From Berberis thunbergii (taxonomy: Eukaryota; Streptophyta; Magnoliopsida; Ranunculales; Berberidaceae), in contig QNQO01000502.1 of NCBI GenBank assembly GCA_003290165.1, forward strand, positions 124,001 through 188,000: 64,000 nucleotides of DNA. The letters run 5' to 3'. The notes under the pieces were generated by a model. It searched no databases. It was given only the letters and a program-made list of their open reading frames with translations, and was not told the DNA's origin. The position numbers were made by a program, and so were the translations under genes. Below, piece after piece: positions 34,231 through 48,600 of the stretch (positions are counted from its first letter, which is position 1; every line of letters starts with the position of its first letter).

Positions 34231-35490
34231 TTATATTTTGTTATATATCCGCGATATTTTAAATACTAAGATTGTATATAGAAGAAGTAAACAAGGGAGG
34301 AGAGATGCTTTGGGCATTTGATCATCATGTCATCGTATTTGATTTGTTTAAAGTTGGGCTATTTCAATATTATCGTGTCATTTCATTATCAATAATGGAC
34401 GAACATATATTCTTTAGGTTGTCCCTATCACATAGAGGTTATCCAAATACCTTAAAGGGTTTATCAAACAATATTCAAATCCTTCATTATTCCAAGATAG
34501 GTTGAAGTAAGCAAAACATATATTTTTTTTACGACAATTAGACATAAAATTCTTTTGTAATCGTTGTCAAGTTTTTCAGAAGGGCATCGCACAAATTAGT
34601 CCATTACACATTTAGAGTGGATGAACAAACTATGTGCTAAGTCGCTCGACTAAGATATGAAAATGTTTATTAAGTCAAAGAATGACAATTTTTTCGACTT
34701 AAATTTTTTTTTTTTTTTGTAAAAAAATATTTTAAAAATAGAAAATAGAAATAAAAATATGCTAACAAGTGATGAGATGAACTAGGGTCAACCCAAGAAA
34801 TAGGGGAAGGAAGTTAAACTGAAATGGCCATTTTCAAGTTATGAGATCCAAAACGCACTCAGTCTCTCCTTTGACATTCTATCCCACCAATTTTGCTGGT
34901 TGAACTAATCACTCCACACTCTATATGCTTAGTCAATTTCCCCTAATTATCTTAGATATTCTCACCTTTATTTTTACTCTCTACTTCTTTGTCTTTTGAG
35001 TTGTTCTGCTGGATCGATCGTTTGGTTCTACTTAGACTTTCCAATTAAAATAGCAAATATTTTTAATAAAATTTTAATGCACCTCTCCCGTATTTTTGCA
35101 ACTATCTCCGATGAAATTGATACTAATTTTTAGTCGTCTGATTTTGGTGAAAAGTGCCAAATTCATAAAGTATAATGTAAATTTATTAGTAAATATTTTA
35201 AAAATGTCGTATGCAGTATCTAGTAACCAATCTAGTACTAGAGATGTCAAAAGCGTACTCTTTTAAATTGTAAACAAATGCCATCCAAATGAAGTACAAG
35301 ATCGACAAACAAAATGTTGTTATATAAGGCGATAAACAAAATGTATTTATTCATCTTAGGTCATCAAGTTAAATGGATCTAATTATCAAAGGCATCCATA
35401 AACCCTAATTTCATATCCAAAAAACTATAATAAAAAAAAAAAAAAAAAAAAAACTATAGGATAGACATGCTCCCAAAACTTCTTCAAAAA
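34231..35490. other. Intergenic upstream of the CCCH gene, nothing recognised
   Basis: AT-rich, with A-runs at about 35430-35452. No conserved frame. Confidence 0.5.
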
Positions 35491-35499
35491 TTCAACGGA

Positions 35500-35612
35500 G
35501 GTAGCCACCCATCTTTCTCGAGATAAGTGAAATCGTCTCAAGATGCGCGACGATTCTTATCTCGAGGGGAATGGGTATCCCTCGCCCCTTACCCTCGCTC
35601 CCTGGGGGCTCA
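35500..35612. mobile_element. GC-rich hairpin element fragment
   Basis: The arms CTCGAGATAAGTGAAATCGT and ACGATTCTTATCTCGAG pair around TCTCAAGATGCGCG, a loop word shared with hairpin family 3 (49231-49395). The left outer arm is missing. It lies about 0.6 kb upstream of the transcribed region of the CCCH gene. Confidence 0.6.
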
Positions 35613-36159
35613 AACTTCTCACATAAAACAGAACTATAAACATCAGACAGCAGGCCCACCAAACCAACTCATGGGCCCACAAGTGCAAATGGGCTTTGTC
35701 CTCATCAAAGGTCCACTGGATACACAACTTGCTGTTCTCTTCACACACCCTATCACCTCTCCCCAAGCATTGCCACGTGTCCCTAAACTTTCTCATTCAA
35801 AGCACCCACGTGGTATTTCTGAACTGGAAATTTTTGATGTTTTCCAAAACGGACCCGAAAATCAAGATGGGTCTGTCAACTTTTCTAGGGGTAATTTGGT
35901 CATTCAAAATTTGGGGTTCTTATCCGAACACAAAATCAGGAAACAAATTGATTTATTTTTCCATAAAATAAGTCACAACAATTACAACCTGTAAATCGAC
36001 AAAAGTATAAAAAAAAAACGATTTTTTTTTGGGAGACAGTGACTACTTAAATAAAGGTTTGATTTTGATTTTATTTTTTGGAAAAAAATTTGTGTGTGTG
36101 TGTGGGTTTTTTTTTTTTTGGTAATTATTTATTGGGTAAACATTTATCTAGTTGATTTG

Positions 36160-37409
36160 AACTCAAGACAGAGAGTGCTGTTTATAGCTTGCTATTTTAT
36201 GCTGTCATTTTGTGATGTCGTGTTTTTTAAGAGAGAATTGAATAGAGAGAAAGGGAAGAAGAGGAGAGTGAAGAAAGACAGAATAATCATTCATGGAGTC
36301 TGAAGCTCTGTTCTGACTTTGTTGTTTCATCAAACAAGGATATAAGATTTGGTGGGTATTTTTAGATCTGTGCTTAAATAGTTTCAAAGTCTTTGGTTTT
36401 AATGTTTTTGGTGATGTTTGATGGATTTTATGAAATGGGGTTTCTTCATAAAGATGTGTTTTTTAAAGGTTTTGGTTTTGTTTTCATGTTGGGGTTATGT
36501 TAGAGACTTGTTTTGGGATGAAAGTTTACTCATTTTGTGGTTATTAATCTAAAGGATTGGTTTCTGGTTATGGGTTTTGGTAGAACTAGTAGTAAAAATG
36601 GGGTCTTGGGGGTGAAAGATCTTATTCTGAACTTTTTTAGGGGTGATGTGTAGATAGAGAATCTTAATTGGGTATTTATTGGTGTTGTGACAGTGAGAAG
36701 AGTACAGATATATCCATTATAGGGTTTATCTTCTTCAATACTGGGTGGTTGTTTGGTGATGGTGAAAGTGAAAGGAAAAGCTGCTAAAATCACTTCTTTT
36801 TACTTGTGTTTCTGTTTCAATACTGTTAATATTCTGCTTGTTGCTTCTTTCATGCAAATAAATGACTGTTTGATGATGATGATGGTGATACTGTGTTCTG
36901 AAACTATACTGTTTTATTCTTCTAGCTTTTTCTAGGCCCTTTTCTTTCTCCCTCTTATTTGTTTCAATCTTTCTTCTTTTGACTATAAAGGGTAAAGATA
37001 CTTCTTGGTTTTATTTGTTGGTGTTCTAGGGAGAATATTAGAACCTAGCTCAGTAGTTAAAATTGTTCTGGAATTTTATGGTATAGTTTTGTTTTTTGGA
37101 TTCAAGAAGAAAAGTGTAGAATTTGCTCTTGTAGACCATCTTTAGAAAAAAAAAAAAAAAAAAAAACCCCTTAAAGATGCTTCTTTAGTGATTATCCTTG
37201 TTTTTAAATATGATTTTCTTTCTACTAGATGTTTTAAAGGGTTTCCTAAGCAATGGGTTATCTTTTCTATGCCATGTTGTTGAAGAATTTGTGCTCACTG
37301 GGAGAATTTTCTACTATGTTTCATTTAAGTTTCAATTAAATCTTTATCTTGTGTGTGTTCTTTTTTGGTGAAAAGTCTTGAAATTCTTCATTGTGTTTTG
37401 TATATGCAG
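36160..37409 (+). other. 5' leader exon and leader intron of the CCCH gene
   Basis: A purine-rich stretch at 36231-36275 looks like an untranslated leader. A donor-like site lies near 36352-36357 and a strong acceptor TATATGCAG ends at 37409, so an intron of about 1 kb separates the leader from the first coding exon. Exact leader ends need transcript data. An ATG at 37353 in frame with the protein lies inside this intron and is not the start. Confidence 0.6.
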
Positions 37410-37424
37410 ATACTAGATGTGAAA

Positions 37425-40400
37425 ATGGATTTCCAAGAGTCCACTAAAGTTGTTTACGATAGAATTCAAAATATAGACCCCGATAATGTTACTAAAATCA
37501 TTGGTTATCTTTTGTTACAAGACAATGGTGAGAGAGAGATGATTCGGCTGGCCTTTGGTCCTGACTCCTTGATTCACAACTTAATTGCCAAAGCGAAACT
37601 TGAGCTTGGTTTATCTTCGAAACCCCCCTTGGTTTCAATCCCAATCCCAATGTCTTCAATGAACCCATCTCCTACTTCGGATCTTTCTATGCAATTTACT
37701 CCATTTTCCCCGGTTGCATCAAGGCCCTTTTCTTCTCCTACTGGTGTTCGTGTTCCACCACCCTATTGGGACCCTGTTATGGTGGAACAACAACCAATCC
37801 CAAACATGGATTTCATTCCCCCAACTTACCCGGAACCACCTGTTTTTGATGACTACCATCTCCATGATCGAATTCCATTTATGGGTGTGGAGGGTCAATT
37901 CGAATCTGTTAACCACAACGGCGGTGACTTCCCAAGCAACTATTACTACCCCGAGGGAGGAGTGGGTGCTCTAAATGGACGGTCTTATAGGAGGTTCCCC
38001 AGTATGCCTGAATTGCCTGTGAAAGCTTGTCATTACTTCAACAAGGGATTTTGTAAGCATGGAAACAATTGTAGGTATTTCCATGGCCAACCCATTCAAG
38101 AGAACTTCTCACAAGGCTTCAATACCAACTCGATTGACTTGGCGAATGATGACCATTTCTTCTTACCTGGATCTCTGGAGAAGCTAGAGATGGAGCTTAC
38201 TGAGCTCTTGAAATCTAGACGGGGGTACCCTGTTTCGATTGCTTCCCTGCCCTTATTGTATCAAGAAAAGTATGGACGGACTCTTCAGGCTGAAGGGTAC
38301 TTAACTGAGAGCCAGAGGCATGGGAAGGCTGGTTACAGTTTGACCAAACTTCTTGCGCGGCTTAAGAATAGTATTCGACTTATTGACAGGTGCCATCATC
38401 AACTTTCACAGAAGTGAGAATGACTTACCTTAATAGTATTTTTCTTTTAAATGCTAGGCTCTTAATTGTTTGATATCTTGTAATTGGATTGCAGACCCCA
38501 TGGGCAGCATGCAGTAGTTTTGGCAGAAGACGCGGCAAGGTATATGGATTACCGGAGTGAGAAGAGCGATCCTGGTGGAATCGTTATTGGTTCGAGGCAA
38601 ATTTATCTGACTTTCCCAGCTGAGAGCACCTTCACCGAGGAAGATGTTTCAGACTACTTCAAGTAAGGGTGTCACCATAGTTTTGCTTGCCGTGGTTAAT
38701 TGTTTTTCAACTCGTATTTATCCTATCTTCTTATGTTGATTTTGTGCTAGTAGGAGCTTTGGGCCTGTTGAAGATGTCAGGATTCCATGCCAGGTGAAAA
38801 GGATGTTTGGATTTGTGACATTTGTGTATCCTGAAACTGTCAAGATGATTCTAGCAAAGGGTAATCCCCACTTTGTTCGTGGAGCTCGTGTCCTGGTGAA
38901 ACCGTACAGGGAAAAAACAAGGCCCAGCGAGAGGTAAGCTTTCATTGTTTAAAATTGATAGCTTATCCTTTTCCTTGTTTCTTCTAGTTTTGCTTTGTGG
39001 TACGTGAATCCTACGTTGGAAAGACAAATTTTTCCCAATGAATAGCGTAGTGCATAACTACAAATAAAGGAAGGACTGAAATATGTGTACATGTCTAATT
39101 TTTGGAGTTAAAGGAGGTGCTATGAATACTTACCCACCAATGTGATGTCTAGGTTAGATACGATTCCTTTGGTGTCATTTTTTCAAAAATGTTACAACAT
39201 AGCAAGAAGGTTTGGGGTGGTTTGTTCTAGCAATAAGGTCTGGTGAGTGTCTTGGCATCCTGATACCAAATCTATTACACCTGTTACTACGAGTAGTCCT
39301 CCAGTTCGTCTTGAAATGTGGTTATGGATGAACTGTAATTGAATTTTCTGTTTGGATGGGAGACAAAAAATGAAAAACTAAGAGATGTCATTATTTGCTG
39401 ATAAGCCATTTGGAATATAGCAATGGGATGTTCAACTTCTTGTTGGACAGTTGGATTCTCTACTCTACTTCCTTAGCAAAGTTGGACTCAATCCACCCCT
39501 TTACTAGTTCTGATTTCGGAATTGACCTCTGTTACAATTGATTTTTATTTATTATTTATTATTTTTGTTTATCAAGATACTAAATCTTTACTTTTGACTG
39601 CAGGAAGTATGGAGAGCTTAATCCTCACTATGTTGATATGGATCCGGATCTGCAATCCAGTGAGTTGGATGTGCCATTTGTACTCCTAATTATCTTTTTT
39701 TTTTGTTTATGAATAAGTGAGGTTTTTAATGTTCTTAATGCATCTTATGTTTAAAACCTTGCAGTCCCCAGAGTTTACGACAATTCCAGATTATTTAGGA
39801 AACAGTTGATGGAAGAGCGTGGACATGCTATTGAGTTTGAGGCGAGACGTCTGGCAGAGCTGCAGTTAGGACCCAAGCCACTGGCCCATCAACCTTTGTT
39901 TGGTTACCCACTGGACAATTTGAAAGGCTCTGAAGGTGGCATCAAATATCTATTAGAAAAATAGTTTGAACTCTATTAGGGTATTTCTTGTCCTTGTCAC
40001 TTGACATTCGGTTCTAACTGTTTTTTACTCTATATTGAAGCTTATGTAGACCACAATGAGTTCACATCATCAGATCGCTTCAGTTATTTGTTTGAAGTTC
40101 TAAACAATGGATCTACTAGTAGTGACAAAGCCAATAATTTGAGCAACAACGGCCACAGTGACCAGGAGAGGTAAATTCCTCCATACCCTATTCAATTGAT
40201 AATTTGAAGATGAGCATTTAGGAAATGAATAGTATATGTTCTTTTAGGTTGACTCAAGGAGTCAAACATCTGTGTATCTGTTTATCGTGCATCCTTATCT
40301 TTCCTGATATTGATATATATCACCAGCCCAACTTTTTACTCTCTTCCCAAGTCCGTCTAGTTACTTTTTCGTTCTTCTTTTTCATGGTCAGTCATTGTCA

Positions 40401-40786
40401 TCCATTTATTTAAAATCTTGAAGTCAAGACATTTCAGTATATCAATGTGTCGATAGATTGATGCGTCAGATATTCCTCTATTTGTGGTATTTTCACTGTT
40501 GCTATGAGCCTATGATAGCGAGAACAAAGTGGTTATATTCACGTTAGATGCCAAAACACAGATGTCCTTTTTACATTGGCGATTTTGGATGTCGGTTTAA
40601 ATCCTTGCATATAAGCTTGTTCATTTCCTACTTTATATGTCACAATTAGAGGGACAGTGGCCCTTAGATTGTGGTGTCTTCTGATATCTGATTTATTTTA
40701 CTGATTGTTGCAGCCATCAAGGATTCAACCTCCCAGAGAGCCCATTTGCCACTCCAATAGGAACCAGCATTTCCACAGTCATATAG
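37425..40786 (+). CDS. CCCH zinc finger / OST-HTH / RRM RNA-binding protein (AtC3H18/C3H46 group)
   Basis: Coding exons 37425-38389, 38495-38662, 38754-38933, 39604-39659, 39765-39935, 40041-40170 and 40714-40786 join in frame with GT-AG introns to give 580 residues. An N-terminal helical domain (1-63, [20 protein letters not shown]) and a Pro-rich linker lead to a CCCH finger with C202, C210, C216 and H220 (C-x7-C-x5-C-x3-H). Then come an OST-HTH (LOTUS) domain around 250-340 and an RRM around 356-432, with IYLTFP and FGFVTF as RNP motifs. The tail is Ser/Asn-rich. This order is that of the plant CCCH group including Arabidopsis C3H18 and C3H46. It is expected to bind RNA; targets are not known from the sequence. 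The start follows the acceptor at 37409 and fits the family N-terminus. It is the only intact host gene here. Confidence 0.93.
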
Positions 40787-41480
40787 ATTCAGAAAACAGA
40801 AGAATTATAGAGTCAAAAGAGAGTACTAGCTTCAGAATCTTTATATGGATTCAAATACAAAAAAATTATTTTCCCCTTTTTTTAAGACTCGTGGCCGCTC
40901 AATGAAGCTTTCTGCGAGTCATACCAACTGAAAAACAGCAGGAAACTTCTCCCTCCTACTTGCATGGGGCGAAGAACAGAAAATTCCAGAGAAGACTGAT
41001 AGAGACTGAGGTACAAGTAACAAAGTTTTCTACACTTTTTATGAGGAGTATGCATGTAATATATAGACTACCTTAGCTGAAGAAAGGAAAAACTATTGCA
41101 TAGATAAAAGAGGTGCTGAAATGTAATAGTCAGAACAACTGGAAATAATTTTACTTAGAAAGAAAGGTTAGTTGCTTGTTAATACGAAGCGGTTTTGACT
41201 ATTTCAAATAATATGAGTTTGTTAGCATTTAATTGCTTCTCAGGTAGACAGCGATAAGACGCGAAATTTGTGTGGTTTGATTGTATCATGCTTAGTTCCC
41301 ACTTTAGCATCATCCATAATTTGTACCCAATTTTGTAATGTGGTATTTGTTTGTAGCTAGGTTGAAGAATCTAAAGTAGTGTCGATTAGTGTTTAGTTGC
41401 ATCTTATTGTGAGAGGGAAAAGCTTGCTGGTATAATAATTCATCCATTTGATTGATAAGTCTCAATTGGTGGGGAAGTGT
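40787..41480 (+). other. 3' untranslated region of the CCCH gene (end uncertain)
   Basis: Non-coding sequence after the TAG at 40784-40786. AATAAT-type signals occur near 41207 and 41436. No sharp cleavage signal could be chosen, so the end is approximate. Confidence 0.4.
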
Positions 41481-44400
41481 ACTGATCAGTGATTACGAAC
41501 ATTATCGCGTGTCCTCTTTAACGTTAACATGTTCTGTTTCTTCATTTGTGCTGCCTAAGACTTGCATATAAGTCATCTTTTATGATTGTGCAGGTCATAT
41601 TACCTCTGCAAGGATTTACTTCATCGATTGCTTAAAGCATTCCAGAGAAGATTTTCACTTTAGGATCAAATTAGGTGGTGTTAATTGAATAATGGATTGA
41701 GGTTTTTCAGTGAGATCTAAATTGACCAGGCAAGAAATGAAAAACATTCACAACCTGTCCATTTCAATAAGCACACTATAACAGTTTAAGCATCCATACA
41801 ATTTACAAAACATGCATCTTTTATGTTCATTACAATGATCAAAATCTGAAGGATGTTCAATAACCCTTGGGTGTGTTAGAGTCTTCTGAAGGACAATTGA
41901 ACGTGTCATAGACTCAATGATGTAACCATGAAAAGATTTGTTTTAGGGTTTAGGATGCAAGCATGAGTTATTAAACCCCAGCCTAGAACTTGAGATTGAC
42001 AATGATGAAACCAAAAGATTGGTAAACTGGCATGGTTCTTCTCTAACCTGTGGACTCCCATTGATGTGAGAGTAACACCAACCTATCAAACCCCATCCAG
42101 AACATAATCCAGGGGACTTGTCTGTTAAAAATAATATCCTGCATTGTTCTCCAAACAAAATATAAGACATAAGACTATGTCGACATTACGACGAGCGATA
42201 TTATTATCAAAGGGACCACTTGACAAGTTGTACTAGCTAATGCAGTGTTAATATATGTTACATGTGACCTTCAGATGAGCTAAAGGCCAACCCTAATTTA
42301 ATATGCATGACAGACATTCAGTAAGTAATATAAGCCACAACAATGAAGCAAGTTGGAACTAGTATTGTATGGTGGTGTCTCATTCAGTATTGTTTTTTCA
42401 ATAGCCTTTCAGAAACACTATGTGCCCCACCTGAGAGATACTCTAGACCCCATAAACAGACCATTCAAGTAAGTGTAACCACTAACCACATAACAGAGGT
42501 ATTATGTTTGTTGACATCTTCTGGGCTCCTTGTGTTGACCTAACATAACAGATGAAGTTTCGGTCCCTAAGAATGATATAATGGCCAGAATTTAAGATTA
42601 GAAAAATCTAGAACATGTACCTTGCTCTGCGCTTCATCAAGCTAAACTATCCCAGAACTTCTAAGTTCTATTGAGAAATCTCCCTGGTGCATTGGAAGGC
42701 TCTGACATGATTGGTTTTGTGTATCATCCACTCGAAAGAAGCTTCATTCTACCATGTCTACCTCAGGAAAATATGTCTAGGATCTTTCTCTGTAGTCAAA
42801 ATCTAAAACACCAAGTGATGTGATTAAAAATGCTATACACAGATGATTCTGACGGAACAAATTAACATGATGAATAAAATGACTTATGCTAGGATGTTTA
42901 GAAAAGTGTCAAAGTTGTAAACAACTCATCTGAAAACGAATTTCAGGTTGCTGCCAAAGAATTTCCTTCTTAATTAGGTCGTAAGGGATCCACCAAGAAA
43001 AGATGATTTGATATCAGTTGAAATTGTGGGAGGTCCCATGAATAGATTCTAAGTATTTTCAAATGTAATGATAATGTGGACTAGTAACTAATCACTATCC
43101 GCTGCACAATCATATCAGTGAACTTATATAGTATATTCTAATTCCAACGGAAGATCACCAACTAATGATCAATAAAGTTTGACTTAATCAAATAAATTAA
43201 TAGATAAACAACAGTTTATACGCATATTAAAAGTAGGAAATTTGAAGCCCATATATTGACTTTGCGAAAGAGTGCCAGGTTCTTTAGCTCCACTGAGCTA
43301 AATTACATCATATAGTAATTATGTTTCAGCTACATCGAATCCAAGATAAGATCCGGTGATCTAATGATTTGATTGGTGATCGTCTGTATAATAGTATAGA
43401 TCTTGAACCATTATAATCTTATAATTACACGATGCAACTCCCTTTCAGACTTCAATCTGACTACAGATTACAGTACACTCTTGGCTTTCAACTTTTACGA
43501 CAGTGTTATATGCAACTCAATTCACAAAGGAGGCTATACACCACTTAGAAATTTATAAGAAGTTTGTGCTATATATTTATATTTGTTGCATTTTATACTC
43601 GTAACACACTCACTGAGAACTTCCACAGTATCAGAAATAATATACACAGGTCTTAAAAGAAATTTACACAAAGAACAAATGCAAAAAAAAGTGTGGAACA
43701 CTCATTAATGAGTAACTTAGAGAAAGTTAATATTGTACTATCCCTTCAAAACTTTTCTCTTGGCAATTCCAGAAATTGTTGCAGTCAAAAAATCAAACTG
43801 CATCATCAAGCAAATAATGCAAAACATATGAAATGAATAATTATTTGGATAGACAATAAAGAAAACGGTATAAAATTCAATTAATACGACGTGAAAGATT
43901 CCAGAGGATAAAAATGTCGAGCAGCTCCCAAGTACATCCTACAGGTTACATATGATGTTAGCTAAATTTAATAAATTTGGCCCCTTTGAAATTTAGGAAG
44001 GTGGAGCCCCAACACCAAATAGTCTCAATTAGTTCCACGCCAGATTTATGGAATCACTCAAGTCAATCTGGAGGATTCTTGTTCCTTTCCAACCAAACAA
44101 CCAGTCAAATATTATGAGGAACCAAGTAAACTTTGAAATACCTTAAAGAAGTCCTCTTATTCCAGGATTTGATAGCTTACAATGGTGTAAAAATGAATAA
44201 CCATATCTATGCCAAGAACACAAAACTGAAGGAAGGGACGATTGCCGTCTCTGATCCCATCCCCAACCCCCCCATCTCTATGCCAAGGACCTTACAGAAA
44301 TCTATTCCAAACAACCCTTAAAGAAAGTGATTTAAGAAGGTACCCCTCTAAACAATTCTCATCAAGAAAGTTAGAGAATGTGATATCCCCTTCACAAAAT

Positions 44401-45660
44401 GAGTCGTTAGGGAGAGTACTAGAAGAAAAGATAGTTCACTGAAAAATGTAACCGTAAACTAACTATTGATGATTTCCACTTGTCATGAACTTCTGGAGGT
44501 TTATACGAATAGAGTCCACTTCTCCCATCTCAGTTTCGTTGAGACGTTTCCTAGATGAGGTTCCACACCATATTTCCAAACTCATCAACGAAACCACTTC
44601 AAGCTGACAAACCCCGTAAAGCCATCAACTTACTCATGCATTATTTTCACTCCCATGGTATATCAATTCCAGGGAAGGGATTGGTAGGCCATGATTCTTC
44701 CATTTTCTCCCTTCTCTTTATAGGTCATTATGAGAAGGAATATGTCACATAAACATATTTCACTTTTCTTTGAAACTGGGAGGGGGATTCTGCTGAGCCT
44801 TAGGGGGAAACTGAAAAGTCAAGAAATGGAGAGGGTGAGAAAAGAGAGGATTCCTACTTTGTGGATTTAATCTTTTACCAAGGGGAACTCGAGAGCAGTG
44901 CCTAAGCCGCCCATATTCCATGAATCTAGCCATGGAGCAAAACAAGCAAATATGTATCATGCAATTTGTGCTTAGTTTTTTGTTGTCTTTTTATTCTTCT
45001 TCAGGTTACATCCATCAGATAAGGGAGGCCTGTGTTTCGTGAATGACAAAAGACGATACCTATCAGTTGCGATCATCCTAAATAAAGTTGATCCACTGGT
45101 TCACACATATCCCTAAATGAAAAAGGAAGCTAGCCGAGCTGTATCTCTTCAGTGTCAGGGTAGACTGTTGAATGACAAACTAAAACAACTTCAACATGCT
45201 TGATATTTCACAAACTAACCTTATGTTATAACCAATGAAAAAATGATGCACTCCATCTCTTTACTTGCTTGATAAATGGTTGAGAGCTTACCTTATAGAC
45301 CTAAGACTCCCATTGCTGCTACTGACGTTCAGTCTCCATTACTTAGTTAACAAAGAATAAACTAGCTTATTACTTCACTCTGACAATGTTCATCAATACA
45401 TCCATAGCTGAAGTAGCTTCTGCACAGATTTGGGTATCCATGTTAGATATAGTCTTCTAAATAGAGAACAAAATAAACCAGACACACCCTAAAGTTGCAG
45501 AGTTGATTGAAAGATACAAACTAAACTTTGCATTCTTCCTGGATGAGTCTGAAAATATTTGTATTTGCAGAAGATATATACTAGAAGCCCCCTCCATCTC
45601 TCAAAATTGTGTTAATAGGCTCAATGTTTACCGGAGACCTTTATGAATAGTCTTATCTTT
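41481..45660. other. Intergenic, no gene recognised
   Basis: Several short open frames (for example 42343-42543, 44133-44450 and, on the minus strand, 41943-42170) show no domain. A minus-strand stretch near 44060-44120 contains a WLERNK-like word seen in LINE ORF2 tails, but the match is too short to call. Confidence 0.45.
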
Positions 45661-45665
45661 TCTTC

Positions 45666-48600
45666 TCATATTTTTTTTGCAAATTTCTTGAGTAATAAGC
45701 TTTGCCCAAATGCCAAATACTTATCTAAACTGGTTCCAGCCCATTGCTGACAGAAACAGTAAGTTGGAACAAATGAGCTCAGCGGAAGTGGTCCTTTTGG
45801 CGCTTTCTTCAGCGAAACTAGGAACCTGTGTCGAGGTCGAATTCTCTGATCCAAAGACAGGCTCAGGTACATGGGATACTTGGTCAAGGATGACACTTCA
45901 TTTCTTAGGTAACCAAATATAAATACTTGGGTTATAGATTGTCCTCCAATGACAGATATAGTACCTGTAAACAGTCAAGAACTAAATGTTAAAACAATTT
46001 CACAAAGTAAACTCATGGTGATTCCAAATTTCATCTAAAAGAATTGCCAAGAAAAGATCGGGAAAGTTCACTAAGAGAATGAAAACCCAATGATGATGGT
46101 TGTATACTGGCAACATACACAAGAAAGTGCACGAGACTTGCAAACACGAGAAGATAAAAACGTAAGCTATCCTAAGAGGCCACATTAGAATGCTTGAAAT
46201 TTTAGTAAACAACAGAATATGCTTATCACCTGTGTAAGACTTGTCAATACTTTCAAAATTTCGGCATTACGCATTCCAATACTTCTCAAAAGGTTTATCC
46301 TTGGTAATATTCCATCCTCAATACGATAGTGAAGTAGCTGTGGATGCTTTTTGGCCATCTTTACTATGCTGTCTCGAGGTGCTCCTATTTCTTTTGTAAG
46401 AAAGCACAAGCGTTTGTTCCATGAATTATCAATCCGTTGAACTAGGATTTGCAGTCTCAGCTGCACAACTTTGCTCAAGTTGGCCCTTTTTATACCGACC
46501 TCTTCAATCAAATATCTGACTGGGTTTTAGAGATTGTTCGACGCTATAAGAGAACAAGGATGGAGCAGCAGTAATGATATGTGCTATCCTGGACTGCAGT
46601 ATACCTAAATCAATAAAAAATGCAACATGGGACTTCAGATTGCTTTCCACCGTATACCCTAGAATCTGTGGTTGCCTCAGAATTATTTTCCTGATATCTT
46701 TATGTTTAACTCCAATGCCCTGTAAAAATTCTAACCCTTCCTTTGGTGATGCGACATTTATTTGAAGGGAAGACATATGCTCTCGTAGATTTGGATAAAG
46801 TGAGATTCCTCAAGTCCAAAAGTACTCAGGTAATCAAGAAGGGAATGCATTTCTCATCCAGATCTAAGTCTGCACATAGTTGGGGGAACCTGCTCTCTTT
46901 GGATTTCTTAGTCTCTAGCTGCAACGATCAGAAAAACGGAAGCTCGGTTTTAGAATTTGAAGTAAATAAGAACAAGCTTTCTCAACTTTAATATGCATTC
47001 TATACTACCTTTTGTTTGGAACCCCTTTCTATTGACGTCCTCCCAACATACCTGCTTTTCACCATTTTGCTCCCTGCATGAATAGAATAGTACTCACTTT
47101 CGATCAACAATCTGACCGTTTTCTTAAAAGTTTTCTAAAGAATACTTTTCATCTTGTTCCTTTTCTTCCCTGAACGAAAGCTTTGTAAATCAGGATTCAT
47201 CATCAGACTCATCTTTTAGAAATTGAATTAAATCAAACATAAGGTTTCATTCCGAAACAGCTTGTTTAGAACACTGAAACTGAAGTTATATACCAAAAGC
47301 TGATACGGAATGATTATATATATTTTTTGCTTGACCAATCAAACACATACAATATATTGATAAAAGCTTAAGTGACTGAGGAGATCACTAGGCAAAAATA
47401 ATAAATAAACAAAGGATTTTATATGATCCACTGTATGTCATAAATTAGGACTTGTTCGTAATGGTACGCTAATCCTCTCGAGACTCATCTTTTTTGTATT
47501 GCTTTTATTTCATTTCATAAGGGAAAAAAGTAGCAATTAATGGCGCACACTGTAGCTAGGCCAAAAATACAAGTATAAATAAACCATATTATGCACAATG
47601 TCCCCCCAATCAATCAAACATACAGGAGTAGTGTGATTCCTTCAATACACGGTATACCCCAAGTATAGCCCATAATTCAGAGATTTGCTTTGATTTCTAG
47701 CCATAAGTTATCTACATTCTTCATCTTTTCTTTCAAAATTTTGTTGTTCCTCTCCCTCCAAATGACCCTGACTAGTGCATGAAGATTGAAGGGTACCATC
47801 CCATATCCAAGTACCAATCTCTGAAAGGTTTTCCTCGTATTTCTTTCAACACCTCCATTCCGGTAGTAAAATGTCCTACGTTTCATCATATCCAACACGC
47901 ATGACACAAGAAATTTTGAACTTGCTAACATGTGCAAATTAGCACCTTTAAACAATTGGGTCTTCAAATCATAACATCAACAAAACTTAGTACCTATAAT
48001 TTCACCATTAAAGCTAACATATCATTGCATTCAAACCCACGAAGCCAGTCAGTATATGCATTACAAAAATGTGAATGAAAAAGAGCCTAAAAGGCATTGT
48101 AATTCAGGTTTAACATTTAACATTATAGGTTAACAAGTATCATAACAAACAGAAGATTATCCTAATGAACTAGACTTTGTAGGAAGCCCTGAAACATGAA
48201 AAGGGACATAACTTGACCCTGATACAGTGATACTACTTACTAATCCATTCATTCACACAAACTAATCCATTCCATCCCTAATCAAAGTAATTCATTAATC
48301 AAAGTAGTTCAGTCTAATCAGCTCTAAACTAACATGAATTCTGCGAAAAGATCAAACCTTTGAAACTGAATTCTTGAAAAAAAAAAAAAAAAAACCTTTA
48401 GCAAAAAGAAATGAATGAGGCAACAAAGCAACCACACTAACATCAGAGTCAGCATCCTCGTCGACATCTTCATCTCCCCATTCTTGTTCGAACTCGTCCT
48501 CACTATCATACTGTGAAATTTTCTGTCCTCACAGAGTCTTCCGATTCGTCTTCACAATTTTAGAGTTGGAATGTGTGGATAAGGCAACCAAATTGTTGGT

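Noticed and set aside
35527..35994. 155-codon open frame upstream of the CCCH gene
   Set aside because: Starts in the hairpin element, has no domain and lacks a conserved pattern.
37353..37424. Upstream in-frame ATG for the CCCH protein
   Set aside because: It lies before the acceptor at 37409, inside the leader intron; the family N-terminus begins at 37425.
44060..44120. LINE-like WLERNK word on the minus strand
   Set aside because: Too short and broken to support a LINE call.
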